This document shows, piece after piece, positions 1 to 8,584 of a DNA stretch of 64,000 nt (within the stretch, counting starts at the first letter, position 1; the number at the start of each line of letters is the position of its first letter). This stretch comes from Bin87 sp965207585 (GTDB lineage Bacteria; Chloroflexota; Dehalococcoidia; Lucifugimonadales; UBA3495): the NCBI GenBank assembly GCA_965207585.1, contig CBDBMT010000001.1, positions 27,435 through 91,434 on the forward strand, written 5' to 3'. Made by a program: the position numbers and the translations under genes. Below the pieces are notes generated by a model, which was not told the DNA's origin, searched no databases, and saw only the letters and a list, made by a program, of their open reading frames with translations.

Positions 1-3000
1 GCGGCCAATCCGTCCGTCCGCGCCCACTCGTACAGCCAGCTTCCACTCAGGTTCCAGCCAGGTACGTCGGGAGCGCTGGTGTCCGGCTCCAAGCCCGCGA
101 TGTATTCGACCAGCCTTCGCCCGAGGTCGCTGAGCCGGACGTTGCCGAACGTGACCCGGAACGGATCATCGACCAGCCGTTGTATCGCGTAGGCTCCGCC
201 GGAGCCGCCGCTGCTCCAACTCACGTCGATGATCATGTCGTAATCCAGGATCTGTTCCTGCTGTGCATACTGCATCAGCGCGGGAATGTCCTGGATCAGA
301 TCATCCCGTTCAAAGTCCCGCCAGTCGAGCAACACAATCCTCCGGTTGTGGTCAACCAGCACGTTGAAGTTCACCCGCTCCATCACCCGGTCGAACCCGG
401 CGGTGGAATGGTATGAGTCAGCAGCAAAGCAACCGTAGCTGTAGGGCAGGGAAACGTCATAACGCTGGCCGTTCGGTCGCTCCAGCGTGAGATCCAGTTG
501 AGCCGAATACAGGTGGGGCGGGACGTTCCAACGCATTTGCGTGAGATTGTCGGCCATCCGCCAGTACAGCCCGGCAAGAGTGGAATGGCGTATCCAGGGT
601 GTGAATTCTTCCACGTATTCCGCCATGCTGCGTCCATTGACACTGACTAGGACATCCCCAACGGTCGGGGAGGTCCTTCCCTGCGCATTCTGGGCCACAA
701 AAAACGTCGGGTTGTTGACGTCCGATAGGTCGGGCAGCACATGGACGGGCGTGCCGACGCATAACGTCCGGCGTGGAGGCGTCAGTCCTTCCTCAACCGA
801 TTCCACCCGTAGGTGCGTGTCGCGCCGGGCATTGCTCAGTTTCAACAGCGCGTAATACAGGTCATTCTCGGTCCTGGCTTCGATGAATTCGGAGCGGAGT
901 TTCCGCATATCCTCGATGTGGGAAAAGCCGATGTTACTTTCCTTGATTGGAGAAAAGGCCTCGCGCCGTTCCGTGTTGGTGATGATCTCATCAAACAGCA
1001 CCGCCAGTTGATCGGTGCTGAACTGCCGATCCACCTGCACGCCGCAGAAGGGGAGAGCCAACCTGGGCAGATCGCTGTCGGCCACATTCTGCAACGCGGC
1101 CGGCATACAGCCGATGAGAGCCGTGCCGGACAACCTTATGGCCTCCAATTTGCTGAGGTCAGAAAGAGTGTCGGGTACCTCCCCCGTGAGCAGATTATCG
1201 TGGAGATCCAGCGTCCTCAACTCAGACAGATCGCCCAACGACGAGGGGATGGACCCCATCAAATGATTGTTGTCCAAATCGAGCCGGGTCAGTTTGGAAA
1301 GCCGGCCCAGTGCCGGGGGGATTTGTCCCGACAGTCGGTTGTAGTCCAAGCGCAACAGTTCCAGGTTGGGAAGATCGCCCAGCGTCGCCGGAACTGGGCC
1401 GGTCAACTGGTTATGGCGCAGCGACAACCGTTCCATGCTGGCGAGGTTGCCCAGCGACGCAGGTATTTCGTCCTCCAACTGATTTTCGTATAAGAAAAAG
1501 ACCCGCACATTGGACATGTCGCCCAGGCTGGATGGTATGGGCCCGCTCAGTTCGTTGCCTTCCAGTTCCAGCAACTCGAGATTCGACAGGTTTCCCAGTT
1601 GTGAGGGAATCGACCCGGTGAGTTGGTTCCTGCCCAGTCTAAGCACTTCTAGCGACGAGAGACCGCCCAACGTTGTTGGTATGGATCCTGAGAGTCGGTT
1701 GTTTACGATTTCCAGCCGTCGCAACGAGGCCAGATTGCCTAGGCTGTCGGGCAGGCTGCCGGACAGGTGGTTGTCCGTGAGCAGTACGATTTCCAGATTC
1801 CGGAGGTTGCCGACCTCCGGGGGCACCGGGTTGGTCAAATTGTTCAGGCTCAGCCAGAGTTCTTTCAGGTTGGTGAGGTTACCCAGCGAGGCAGGTATCG
1901 GGCCAGACAGGTCGTTGTTGCGCAGCCTCAGGTTCTCGAGACTGGACAGGTCGCCCAACTCCGTCGGGATTTCACCAGACATTTCATTCTCTCGGAGATC
2001 GAGCACCTTGAGGTTGGACAGGTTTCCCAGGCTCCTCGGAATCGATCCAGACAGCCGGTTTTCATACAAAAAAAGCCGTTCCAAACTGGTCAAGTTTCCC
2101 AGTTCGTTCGGGATTTCCCCGGTCAGATCGTTGGACCTGAGATTCAGGTACCTAAGATTAGACAGACGCCCCAGTTCTCTCGGAATCGCTCCCGTGAAAC
2201 CGTTGACACGCAGATTCATCCATTGCAGGTTGGATAGGTTCCCCAAACTCGTCGGTAATGGCCCACTCAATTGGTTTTCGTACAGCCTCATCTCTTCCAA
2301 GTTTTTAAGGTCGCCCAATTCGCCTGGGATTGTCCCGGTCAGTTGATTGATGCTGAGGTTCAGATATGTGAGTTCCGATAGGGCGCCCAGTTGCATCGGG
2401 ACACTACCGGATAATTGGTTGCCACGGAAGTCCAACGCGATCAACCCGGTTAGGTTCCCCACCGCGGAAGGTATCCGGCCGTTCAGGTTGTTTTCCCGAA
2501 GCCGCAGTTCCGTCACGCGCCCGCCGTCATCCGTCGTCACTCCGTGCCATTCCTCAATCGGCGCAGTGCTCAGCCAGCCACTATTGTTGGTCCAATTAGC
2601 TCCACCTGTGGCGTTGTAGAGGGCAACCAATGCCGCTCGGTCCGTGTCCGCATTGGCATCTCCAGATCTGCCGGCGCAATCCGGGGTGGGCAGGGTCATA
2701 CCTGGCGGCAGGCTGTTCCGCCCCGGCAAAAACTCCCAGCGCGGGTTGCTGGGCCAGAAGAATTCGCTGCTCACGCTTCCGCCGCCGCCGGTATCAATGA
2801 AATTGTTGCTGGTCAGCACAGTAACGGCGTGACGGGCGCCCGGAGAGAGTCGTTGGACCGTGTACTCGGCGCGCCCGTTGTCAACTGGGATGTTCCGCGC
2901 GTTCACGTCCACGTACACGAACGCCTCGATCCATTCTCCGGTGCAGCTGGCCTTGGCCAGGTGGTAATCCACCTCCATGTTGACATAGCCGACCCGGTAG

Positions 3001-3656
3001 TGCGTGGCCTGGGGAACGGCGTCCCAGGAAATGACCAGGTCCCCCGGGTTGTTGCCGTCGCGGACAGCAATGTTAGCGGTGGGCGGCGGGGCGGTTTGGG
3101 CCACCGCCGGCTCAGCGCACTCACCGGTGGGCAGGGTCATTCCCGGCGGCAGGGTGTTCCGTCCCGGCAAAAACTCCCAGCGCGGGTTGCTGGGCCAGAA
3201 GAACTCGCTGCTGACACTTCCGCCGCCACCGGTATCGACGAAGTTGTCGCTGGTCAGCACGGTGAAGGCGTGGCGGGCGCCCGGGGACAATCGCCGGACG
3301 GTGTACTCCGCTCGTCCGTTGTTGACTGGGATGTTCCGCGCGTTTACGTCAACGTAGACGAAAGCCTCAATCCATTCCTCAGTGCAGCTGGCCTTGGCCA
3401 GGTGGTAATCCACCTCCATGTTGACGTAGCCGATGCGATAGTGCGTGGCCTCCGGCACCGCGTCCCAGGAGATCACCACCTCACCCGAGTTGCTGCCCTC
3501 GCGGACCGCAATGTTCCCAGCGGACGGGATCTCACCTTGGGCTGCTGCCGGCGCCGCGCTGGCAACGACAACGCTTACGAGGGCAACCAGGATGATAGCG
3601 AGGCACGGCACAGCAGGAGATTCCCAACCTTTGATGCTAGTTTTCAAGGATTTCAC
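1..3656 (-). CDS. Secreted leucine-rich-repeat protein with C-terminal S41-peptidase-like domain (partial, runs off left edge)
   Basis: The frame is open from a GTG at 3656 to the window edge (about 1218 codons), so the C-terminus is missing. The GTG has a GAGG box about 8 bases upstream and overlaps the stop of the preceding reading frame (GTGA). Order of parts: hydrophobic signal segment (residues about 17-38); two similar modules of about 130 residues with Fn3-like strands (about 45-175 and 180-335); an LRR cap (about 355-380); about 20 plant-type 24-residue LRRs (about 385-845, pattern LxxLxLxxNxLSGxIPxxLGNLSN); then a region with PDZ-like VGDVLVSVNG and a glycine-rich IIDVSWSSGGSGG resembling the S41 (tail-specific protease) core. 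The Fn3-like modules match the C-terminus of the subtilisin-like protein at 27278-29626. Probable role: exported adhesin or protease. LRR identity is certain; S41 is inferred from motifs. Confidence 0.85.
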   Translation of the reverse strand, partial: MKSLKTSIKGWESPAVPCLAIILVALVSVVVASAAPAAAQGEIPSAGNIAVREGSNSGEVVISWDAVPEATHYRIGYVNMEVDYHLAKASCTEEWIEAFVYVDVNARNIPVNNGRAEYTVRRLSPGARHAFTVLTSDNFVDTGGGGSVSSEFFWPSNPRWEFLPGRNTLPPGMTLPTGECAEPAVAQTAPPPTANIAVRDGNNPGDLVISWDAVPQATHYRVGYVNMEVDYHLAKASCTGEWIEAFVYVDVNARNIPVDNGRAEYTVQRLSPGARHAVTVLTSNNFIDTGGGGSVSSEFFWPSNPRWEFLPGRNSLPPGMTLPTPDCAGRSGDANADTDRAALVALYNATGGANWTNNSGWLSTAPIEEWHGVTTDDGGRVTELRLRENNLNGRIPSAVGNLTGLIALDFRGNQLSGSVPMQLGALSELTYLNLSINQLTGTIPGELGDLKNLEEMRLYENQLSGPLPTSLGNLSNLQWMNLRVNGFTGAIPRELGRLSNLRYLNLRSNDLTGEIPNELGNLTSLERLFLYENRLSGSIPRSLGNLSNLKVLDLRENEMSGEIPTELGDLSSLENLRLRNNDLSGPIPASLGNLTNLKELWLSLNNLTNPVPPEVGNLRNLEIVLLTDNHLSGSLPDSLGNLASLRRLEIVNNRLSGSIPTTLGGLSSLEVLRLGRNQLTGSIPSQLGNLSNLELLELEGNELSGPIPSSLGDMSNVRVFFLYENQLEDEIPASLGNLASMERLSLRHNQLTGPVPATLGDLPNLELLRLDYNRLSGQIPPALGRLSKLTRLDLDNNHLMGSIPSSLGDLSELRTLDLHDNLLTGEVPDTLSDLSKLEAIRLSGTALIGCMPAALQNVADSDLPRLALPFCGVQVDRQFSTDQLAVLFDEIITNTERREAFSPIKESNIGFSHIEDMRKLRSEFIEARTENDLYYALLKLSNARRDTHLRVESVEEGLTPPRRTLCVGTPVHVLPDLSDVNNPTFFVAQNAQGRTSPTVGDVLVSVNGRSMAEYVEEFTPWIRHSTLAGLYWRMADNLTQMRWNVPPHLYSAQLDLTLERPNGQRYDVSLPYSYGCFAADSYHSTAGFDRVMERVNFNVLVDHNRRIVLLDWRDFERDDLIQDIPALMQYAQQEQILDYDMIIDVSWSSGGSGGAYAIQRLVDDPFRVTFGNVRLSDLGRRLVEYIAGLEPDTSAPDVPGWNLSGSWLYEWARTDGLA

Positions 3657-3995
3657 CTTATTACCTCGGCCAGTCCCTTGCGTCCGAATTGCTGGTTCCC
3701 GGCCACTAGGCAGACGCTGGTCTCGCGCAGCAGGTCTGCCACGTCCACATCCGACGGGTCCAGTATCTCCATCTCCGGCAGCCGGTCAAAGTCGGTGTCC
3801 ACCGTTATGATGCGACCCACACCCAGGCGCCGCATCACCACCAGATGCACCAGTTCCTGCAGCACCTCCACGTCAGTCACGAACGCCTACGCGTGCTCGG
3901 CCACCGCCATGAGAATACGCCTGCGGGATCCCGGTACCGGCGCTCCCGGCCGCATATATGGGCGCATTGGAGTCAATGAAGACCGCCCGGCTCAT
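3653..3995 (-). pseudogene. Degraded VapC-like PIN-domain toxin
   Basis: The start ATG (3995) overlaps the antitoxin stop region by 23 bases, as in vapBC operons. The first residues MSRAVFIDSNAPIYAAG are a PIN-domain start with its metal-binding Asp. The frame then shifts: the natural continuation (RRRILMAVAEHA) is in another frame and hits a TAG, followed by AFVTDVEVLQELVHL. After HL the sequence jumps directly to VVMRRLGVGRIITVDTDFDR, which normally lies about 45 residues further on, so a central block is missing too. At least three lesions make an active PIN nuclease very unlikely. The last frame ends with a TGA that overlaps the GTG start of the LRR gene. Confidence 0.8.
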
Positions 3996-4221
3996 GGGCC
4001 GCCTCCAGTTCCCTGGCCAACTGGGCAGGATCGGGCGGGTCTTCGATCTCCAGTGTCGCCAGGCGTCGCAATGCCGCTCGGCGCCGTTCCTGCACCACGG
4101 CCTCATACGCGTAGTCGATCAATCCGTTCACCACCTCGGAAATAGGCAGACCAAGCTCCTCGACGATTTCATCCAAGCGCCGTCGCCGCTCGTCGTCCAG
4201 CTCCACATCCAAACGCGCCAT
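3973..4221 (-). CDS. VapB-like antitoxin, ribbon-helix-helix type
   Basis: 82 residues starting MARLDVELDDERRRRLDEI, a typical RHH beta strand followed by helices, with an acidic/hydrophobic C-terminal tail that would bind the toxin. ATG at 4221 follows an AGGA box about 10 bases upstream; an ATG further upstream is possible but would add residues before the RHH strand. It overlaps the decayed vapC by 23 bases. Such antitoxins normally repress their own promoter and neutralise a PIN RNase. Here the toxin is dead, so this is an orphan antitoxin, perhaps retained as an anti-toxin or a regulator of the downstream LRR gene. Confidence 0.8.
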   Translation of the reverse strand: MARLDVELDDERRRRLDEIVEELGLPISEVVNGLIDYAYEAVVQERRRAALRRLATLEIEDPPDPAQLARELEAAHEPGGLH

Positions 4222-4384
4222 GATGGTCCGTTCCTGTGCATGATACATTGTATGGCACAAAGTATACGGCGTATGTATCCGGTCGGTCAAACCAACCGTT
4301 GGCCCACTCTTCCGGTCGCGCAGCTGGGCTGAACCGCACCCCGGCCAGTCGCCTCCCCCGTCTGCCGTCATCCTAGTAACCGTC

Positions 4385-4888
4385 ATGACCTACGCCCGCA
4401 ACACCACCGTCAGCGCGATGCGCACCCGCAACGACATCGAGGAAACCCTCGAGAGGTACGGCGCCGACGGTTTCGCCTACGCCGCACAGGGCAACCTGGC
4501 CACGGTCATATTCGCCATGGAGGACCGCTGCATACGCTTTGTCCTGGAGCTACCCGACCCCGAGGAGTTCCGCTACACCAACCACAGCCCGCCCCGGGAG
4601 CGCAGCAATCGTGCCCAGCGGGATGCCTACGACCAGGCCTGCCGCCAGCGGTGGCGAGCTCTGTTGCTGGTCATCAAGGCCAAGCTGGAGGCGGTCACCG
4701 CTGGAATCTCCACCATCGAGACCGAGTTCCTGGCCAACATCGTGCTCCCGGACAACACCACCGCCGGCGAGTGGATGCTCCCTCAGATCGACCGGGCTTA
4801 CCGCACCGGGGAGATGCCGCCCCTGCTGCCGGTGGCCGGCAACTCTGATCACCGATCCTCTGGTCCCATCCCGCTGCCACCCGCCTGA
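4385..4888 (+). CDS. Conserved hypothetical protein, phage/mobile-element type
   Basis: 167 residues. The body (MRTRNDIEETLERYGADGF ... then a charged helix with RWRALLLVIKAKLEAVTAG, then EFLANIVLPDNTTAGEW and a C-terminal RTGEMPPLLP) resembles a family I associate with phages and mobile elements of Actinobacteria and Chloroflexi; no function is known to me. The second ATG at 4418 (MRTRND) may be the true start, since no clear ribosome site precedes either. It is divergent from the antitoxin gene, with about 160 bases between them. Good coding character, unknown role. Confidence 0.65.
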   Translation: MTYARNTTVSAMRTRNDIEETLERYGADGFAYAAQGNLATVIFAMEDRCIRFVLELPDPEEFRYTNHSPPRERSNRAQRDAYDQACRQRWRALLLVIKAKLEAVTAGISTIETEFLANIVLPDNTTAGEWMLPQIDRAYRTGEMPPLLPVAGNSDHRSSGPIPLPPA

Positions 4889-5007
4889 GTGCTGCGCCCG
4901 CAGTTGGGACTAGCGTTCCAATGTGGCACAATGATCCCGGCGGGCAGGCACGCGCTCGTAGGCAGGATGGGCGATGGCGCCGCAGACCTTCCGCCGGGGA
5001 GGAGACC

Positions 5008-5268
5008 ATGCTGGAACGACGGAAGCCCATTGTCACCGAGTTAGCCTTGGCCGACAGCCTGGACCAGTTGGTGAACCTCATCGAGGAACTCAGGGCCGAC
5101 GCGGATCTCCGTGTGGAGATCATTACAGACGAGACCTCTCTGGTGAAGCTCGCCTTCTCCGGCACTCCTGACGTGGGCTTCGCCATGCGGCGCGAGGTGC
5201 GCGACATTCCCGGCGAGGTGGTCCGCCGCATCTGGAACGAAGGCCTGCGCGACTACGAGACCGCGTAG
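5008..5268 (+). CDS. Small hypothetical protein
   Basis: 86 residues beginning MLERRKPIVTELALADSL. The ATG at 5008 is chosen because GGGGAGGAG lies just upstream; the longer open frame from 4921 has no coding character before it. The protein is predicted helical at the start, then beta (LRVEIITDETSLVKLAFSG), and ends IWNEGLRDYETA. It stops one base before the convergent Fic gene stop at 5270. I do not recognise the family. Confidence 0.6.
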   Translation: MLERRKPIVTELALADSLDQLVNLIEELRADADLRVEIITDETSLVKLAFSGTPDVGFAMRREVRDIPGEVVRRIWNEGLRDYETA

Positions 5269-5269
5269 T

Positions 5270-6541
5270 TCACCGTCGCCGCTCCGGTACGCGGCGCACC
5301 GGATCGGCAACCAGCGTGTCACCCGCCGGACTGGCCAGCTGCCGTTCCAGCGCCGTGAACAGATCGATAAGCTCGGGCGCCTCGAAGGCGCGGTTGCGCC
5401 GTCCCACGTTGGCCTGGACTAGCACTCCGGCTTCCACCAGCCGGTCCATGGCCTGGTTAGCCGCCTGGATCGAGCGTCCGGTCAGCTCGGCTGCAGTCGC
5501 CACGGTGAGCACCGGAGCCGCCGGCAGCGCTCCGATCAGTCGCTGAACCGCCGAGTCCCGACGTGGTCTGCTCGCTCGCTGACGCCAGTTCTCCTGCAGC
5601 TGCCGCACCCGTTCCTCAAACCAACCCGCGTCTGCCACCGCCCGGCGACAGGCCGAGGCAAACAGCGCCGTCCAGCGGTTGATGTCCGAGTGAGCGGTTT
5701 CCGACCCGGGCTCGCCCTCGTAGCGAGTGGCCGTCAGTCCCGCCACGTAGTCGTCTGCCCAGGTGGCCAGGACCAGCGACACTGGAGGCAGGAACCGTGC
5801 TGCGATCCCGCGCCGGCGCAGCGCCAGGTGGATCAGCACCCTTCCGGCGCGCCCATTGCCGTCGACGAAGGGATGGATGGTCTCGAACTGAGCGTGAGCA
5901 ATCGCAGCCTGGGCCAGGGCTGGCAGACCATCATCGTTGCAGAAGACAATCAGGTCATTCAGCAGGGCAGGGATGTCCTCTGGCGGCGGTGGAACGAACG
6001 CTGCCGAGCAGGGATTGTAGGCACTGCCGCCGATCCAGTTCTGCACCGTGCGGATCCGGCCGCCGTGCTCCTCCAGCCGGGTCCCCTCAAGGAGCCGACG
6101 ATGAACCTCCAACAGGATGTCCAGCGTTATCGGACCGTCCGGTTCAACCACTTCCATCCCCCAGACCATGGCATCGATGTTGGCCAGCACTTCGGCGGCC
6201 GTGACGTCCCTGACCTCATCCCCCAACCGGCGGGCTGCGTCGGCTCGCAGCAGTCTTCTTCCCTCCACCACCAAACCTTCGATGCGCGAGGATGCCACGG
6301 ACTCGGCGCGCAACAGCAGTCGCACCAGGCCCTCGGTATCGGCCAGAGCGTCCACCGCCCCGTTGAGCCTGACTAGGTCGGCCTCGGCGTCTGCGACGTC
6401 CGCGGCCACATCGCCGTCGAAGGCGAAGCGGCGACCCGCCAGGAAGTCCGGCCGATAGACCGAGTACCGGCATGGCCGACGGTCACGCCGGGTCGGCGCC
6501 GAGAAGTCAGGTCCCCAAACGCGTTCCTCAAATCTGGCCAT
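5270..6541 (-). CDS. Fic family protein (AMPylase-type) with C-terminal winged-helix-like region
   Basis: About 423 residues. The Fic catalytic loop HPFVDGNGRAGR is complete (His about residue 222), so nucleotide transfer, usually AMPylation of a protein hydroxyl, is expected. An N-terminal SSRIEG motif (about residue 83) fits the inhibitory helix (S/T)xxxE(G/N) of self-inhibited class II Fic proteins, so no separate antitoxin is needed. The last about 100 residues (LTVATAAELTGRSIQAANQAMDR-like) look like a DNA-binding winged helix. ATG at 6541 has GGAG 7 bases upstream; a TTG at 6547 is less likely. A perfect inverted repeat lies directly upstream and could be its operator. Confidence 0.9.
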   Translation of the reverse strand: MARFEERVWGPDFSAPTRRDRRPCRYSVYRPDFLAGRRFAFDGDVAADVADAEADLVRLNGAVDALADTEGLVRLLLRAESVASSRIEGLVVEGRRLLRADAARRLGDEVRDVTAAEVLANIDAMVWGMEVVEPDGPITLDILLEVHRRLLEGTRLEEHGGRIRTVQNWIGGSAYNPCSAAFVPPPPEDIPALLNDLIVFCNDDGLPALAQAAIAHAQFETIHPFVDGNGRAGRVLIHLALRRRGIAARFLPPVSLVLATWADDYVAGLTATRYEGEPGSETAHSDINRWTALFASACRRAVADAGWFEERVRQLQENWRQRASRPRRDSAVQRLIGALPAAPVLTVATAAELTGRSIQAANQAMDRLVEAGVLVQANVGRRNRAFEAPELIDLFTALERQLASPAGDTLVADPVRRVPERRR

Positions 6542-6552
6542 ATGCAATCTCC

Positions 6553-6583
6553 ATATTCAAGGATAGCATCCAACCTTGAATAT
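6553..6583. promoter_or_regulatory. Perfect inverted repeat upstream of the Fic gene, likely operator
   Basis: ATATTCAAGG at 6553-6562 and its exact complement CCTTGAATAT at 6574-6583, separated by 11 bases, ending 12 bases before the Fic ATG. Two 10-base arms in register with a short AT-rich spacer are typical of a dimeric regulator site. The winged helix of the Fic protein itself is the obvious candidate ligand; this is inferred. Confidence 0.6.
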
Positions 6584-6752
6584 AAGCCCGGCCAATTAAA
6601 GTTTCGGGGCGGCCACCGTCCCGCGACCAACATCCCCGACAGGATGCTACTGGCCGATCTCCCGGCGGTACTGGGCCAGGCGCCGGTCGGTGAGTTCGGT
6701 AGCGAAAGACGCTACTAAGTTCTACAATTAAAGAAGACAGTCGGAGTGACAG

Positions 6753-7451
6753 ATGACCACACCCATCGCCACCTTCGAGGACATACTGGCCGCCATGGAG
6801 AACAACCCCAGGCTCCAGGCAGCCTTGCACCAGCACGTCCTCGACCAAGAGTTCTTGCAGCTGCCCGCCATCGTGAGGGAGCTCCAGCAGGCTGTAGCCC
6901 AACTGACCCAGTTGGTGCACGACTACATTGCCGCTACCGACGCGCGGTTGGAGCAGATAGAAACACGCTTGGCCAGGCTGGAGGACGACGTTACGGAGCT
7001 GAAAGCCGGACAAGCCAGGCTGGAAGGGAACATGAACCGGCTGATTGGCTCGGACTACGAGCGCAAAGCGGCTCGTTGCGCCAGCAGGCTGGCGCAACGC
7101 AACCTGTCGCTCCGGGACCTGCATGTCATCTACGCTATCACCACACCAGACAGCAATCGGCTTCCGGAGTTGTTGGACCGAGCCGTAGCGGCCGGCCGCA
7201 TCGACGCTGATGAAGCCGACGATCTGGAAAATGCGGACGTGATCCTGGCCGGCCCCGACCACTACGTAGTGGCGGAGACGTCGGTAACAGTGGCTAGAAA
7301 CGATGTCATGCGAGCCAGAAACCGGGCTGACTTGCTGGCTCGGGCCACCGCAACTAGCGGGAAAGCGACGGTCATTGGCGCGCAGGCCCTGGACTCAGCC
7401 GTTCAGGACGCGGCCGCCAACGACGTCGCGATAATGATCCTGTCAGAATAG
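6753..7451 (+). CDS. Coiled-coil protein with C-terminal nuclease-like domain
   Basis: 232 residues. Residues about 45-90 form heptad-rich coiled coil (LEQIETRLARLEDDVTEL). Then comes a signature GSDYERKAARCAS and an alpha/beta region with VILAGPDHYVVAETSVTV and a following RNRADLLARAT helix. The order of acidic residue, E-x-S strand and helix resembles PD-(D/E)XK-type folds, but I see no textbook E-x-K. Two relatives lie in this window: 42622-43434 shares the GHDNERRARES and FEVSHTITLDDMQRAKDRADT equivalents, and 33198-33632 the terminal part. GGAG 6 bases before ATG. The family is common in Chloroflexota; function unknown. Confidence 0.7.
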   Translation: MTTPIATFEDILAAMENNPRLQAALHQHVLDQEFLQLPAIVRELQQAVAQLTQLVHDYIAATDARLEQIETRLARLEDDVTELKAGQARLEGNMNRLIGSDYERKAARCASRLAQRNLSLRDLHVIYAITTPDSNRLPELLDRAVAAGRIDADEADDLENADVILAGPDHYVVAETSVTVARNDVMRARNRADLLARATATSGKATVIGAQALDSAVQDAAANDVAIMILSE

Positions 7452-7685
7452 ACCGCAGCCATACCTACTGCCATCGAAAAAGCGTTTGCACAGGGGAGCG
7501 AGCCGAGTTCCACCAAGGAGACTCCGAAGCGGCTATTGAAGCTGAGGTGGACTGGAACAACGATAAGCCGATAAACGGCGGCTCGACAATACTGCAACCA
7601 TGACCGTAGCGATCCTCTGTCTTGCAGCTTGCACCACTCTACCAGCGGAGCCATTTTTCGATTTCAGGTGACCAGCAAAACGAAG

Positions 7686-7709
7686 GCCCCCGCCGTTGAT
7701 GGCGGGGGC
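7686..7709. terminator. Rho-independent terminator between convergent genes
   Basis: Perfect 9-bp stem GCCCCCGCC / GGCGGGGGC with 6-base loop. T-rich stretches lie on both sides (TGGTTTT on the plus strand, TTCGTTTT on the minus strand), so it can serve the plus-strand gene ending at 7451 and the minus-strand collagen-like gene ending at 7775. The rest of 7452-7774 shows nothing else. Confidence 0.75.
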
Positions 7710-7774
7710 TGGTTTTCGGATCGTGGCTCGCCCTGGCGGGCGCGCATGATCCGGGGCTTGCGTATGCCCGGGGG

Positions 7775-8464
7775 CTACGCGGTGGTGCGCCGTCCCATGA
7801 TCATGGCCACGATCGCGATTATCACGGCCACGATGGCCACGATCAGCGCGATGATGCCCATGGAACCACCGGAACCGGCCGGGCCGATCGTACCGGCAGG
7901 ACCCTGCGGACCCGGAGGTCCCGGAGGCCCGGCGATGCCCTGCTCGCCCTGGGGACCCGCAGGGCCGGCGGCTCCGGCGGCGCCGTCGCGGCCGTCGCGG
8001 CCGGCGGAGCCGTCCATTCCGTCAGCGCCGGCCGGTCCGGGGACGCCCGGAGGGCCAGCCGAGCCGGCGGGGCCCCGAGCGCCCTCAGTTCCTGGCTGGG
8101 CGGACAGGTCAGCGGACAGGTCCATGATCATGCGGTCGCCGCTCATCCAGGTGTACTCGTAGTCCACCATGCGCTCACCGACCATGAACGTCACCATGGC
8201 GGCAGAGTCCATGGGCTGCATCAGCTGCAACTCGTAGTGGCCCCCCATCATGGTGGTGGTGGAACCGATCTTCTCGTCGCCGGCCATCGCGGTGACCATG
8301 GTCCCCTCGGGTACGGGGAGACCGTCGGCCATGGCGTAGCCGAATATGAAGGCGGGCGGCACGTTGGCCCGCGGCGCATCTCCCTGGGCCGCAACCAGGC
8401 CCAGGGGCAATGCGATCAGCAGGGCAATCAACGCCACCGCCGCCATCGCTCCAATTCTCTTCAT
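7775..8464 (-). CDS. Membrane-anchored collagen-like protein
   Basis: 229 residues from ATG 8464 (AGGAG 8 bases upstream). An N-terminal signal segment (MKRIGAMAAVALIALLIALP) is followed by a compact beta domain (about 30-125, with EGTMVTAMAGDEKIG and HYELQL strands resembling carboxypeptidase-regulatory or SpaA-like folds). Next are about 27 Gly-X-Y triplets (about 125-205, GPAG/GPPG/GRDG rich) and a C-terminal transmembrane helix (GIIALIVAIVAVIIAIVAMIM) with a basic tail GRRTTA. Likely a surface trimeric stalk held in the membrane by its C-terminus. First member downstream of the large secreted-protein gene run. Confidence 0.85.
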   Translation of the reverse strand: MKRIGAMAAVALIALLIALPLGLVAAQGDAPRANVPPAFIFGYAMADGLPVPEGTMVTAMAGDEKIGSTTTMMGGHYELQLMQPMDSAAMVTFMVGERMVDYEYTWMSGDRMIMDLSADLSAQPGTEGARGPAGSAGPPGVPGPAGADGMDGSAGRDGRDGAAGAAGPAGPQGEQGIAGPPGPPGPQGPAGTIGPAGSGGSMGIIALIVAIVAVIIAIVAMIMGRRTTA

Positions 8465-8491
8465 CTCATTTGCTCCTGCTTGGGGTGGTTT

Positions 8492-8525
8492 CCCCGCTCC
8501 CGCAGCGTGAGCCACGGGAGCGGGG
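8492..8525. terminator. Hairpin between 8585-11314 gene and collagen-like gene
   Basis: 11-bp perfect stem CCCCGCTCCCG / CGGGAGCGGGG with 12-base loop. No strong T run follows on the minus strand (AAACC), so it may attenuate rather than fully terminate. It lies 60 bases after the stop of the upstream minus-strand gene. Confidence 0.55.
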
Positions 8526-8584
8526 GCGCTTTACTGGACACTCATTCAGTCGGTTGACTGTCGCTCCCTTGCGGGGACGACGGT

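Noticed and set aside
813..2619. Several plus-strand open frames (up to 278 codons) opposite the LRR gene
   Set aside because: They are periodic mirror images of the LRR repeats on the minus strand, without ribosome sites; the minus frame is continuously open with unmistakable LRRs.
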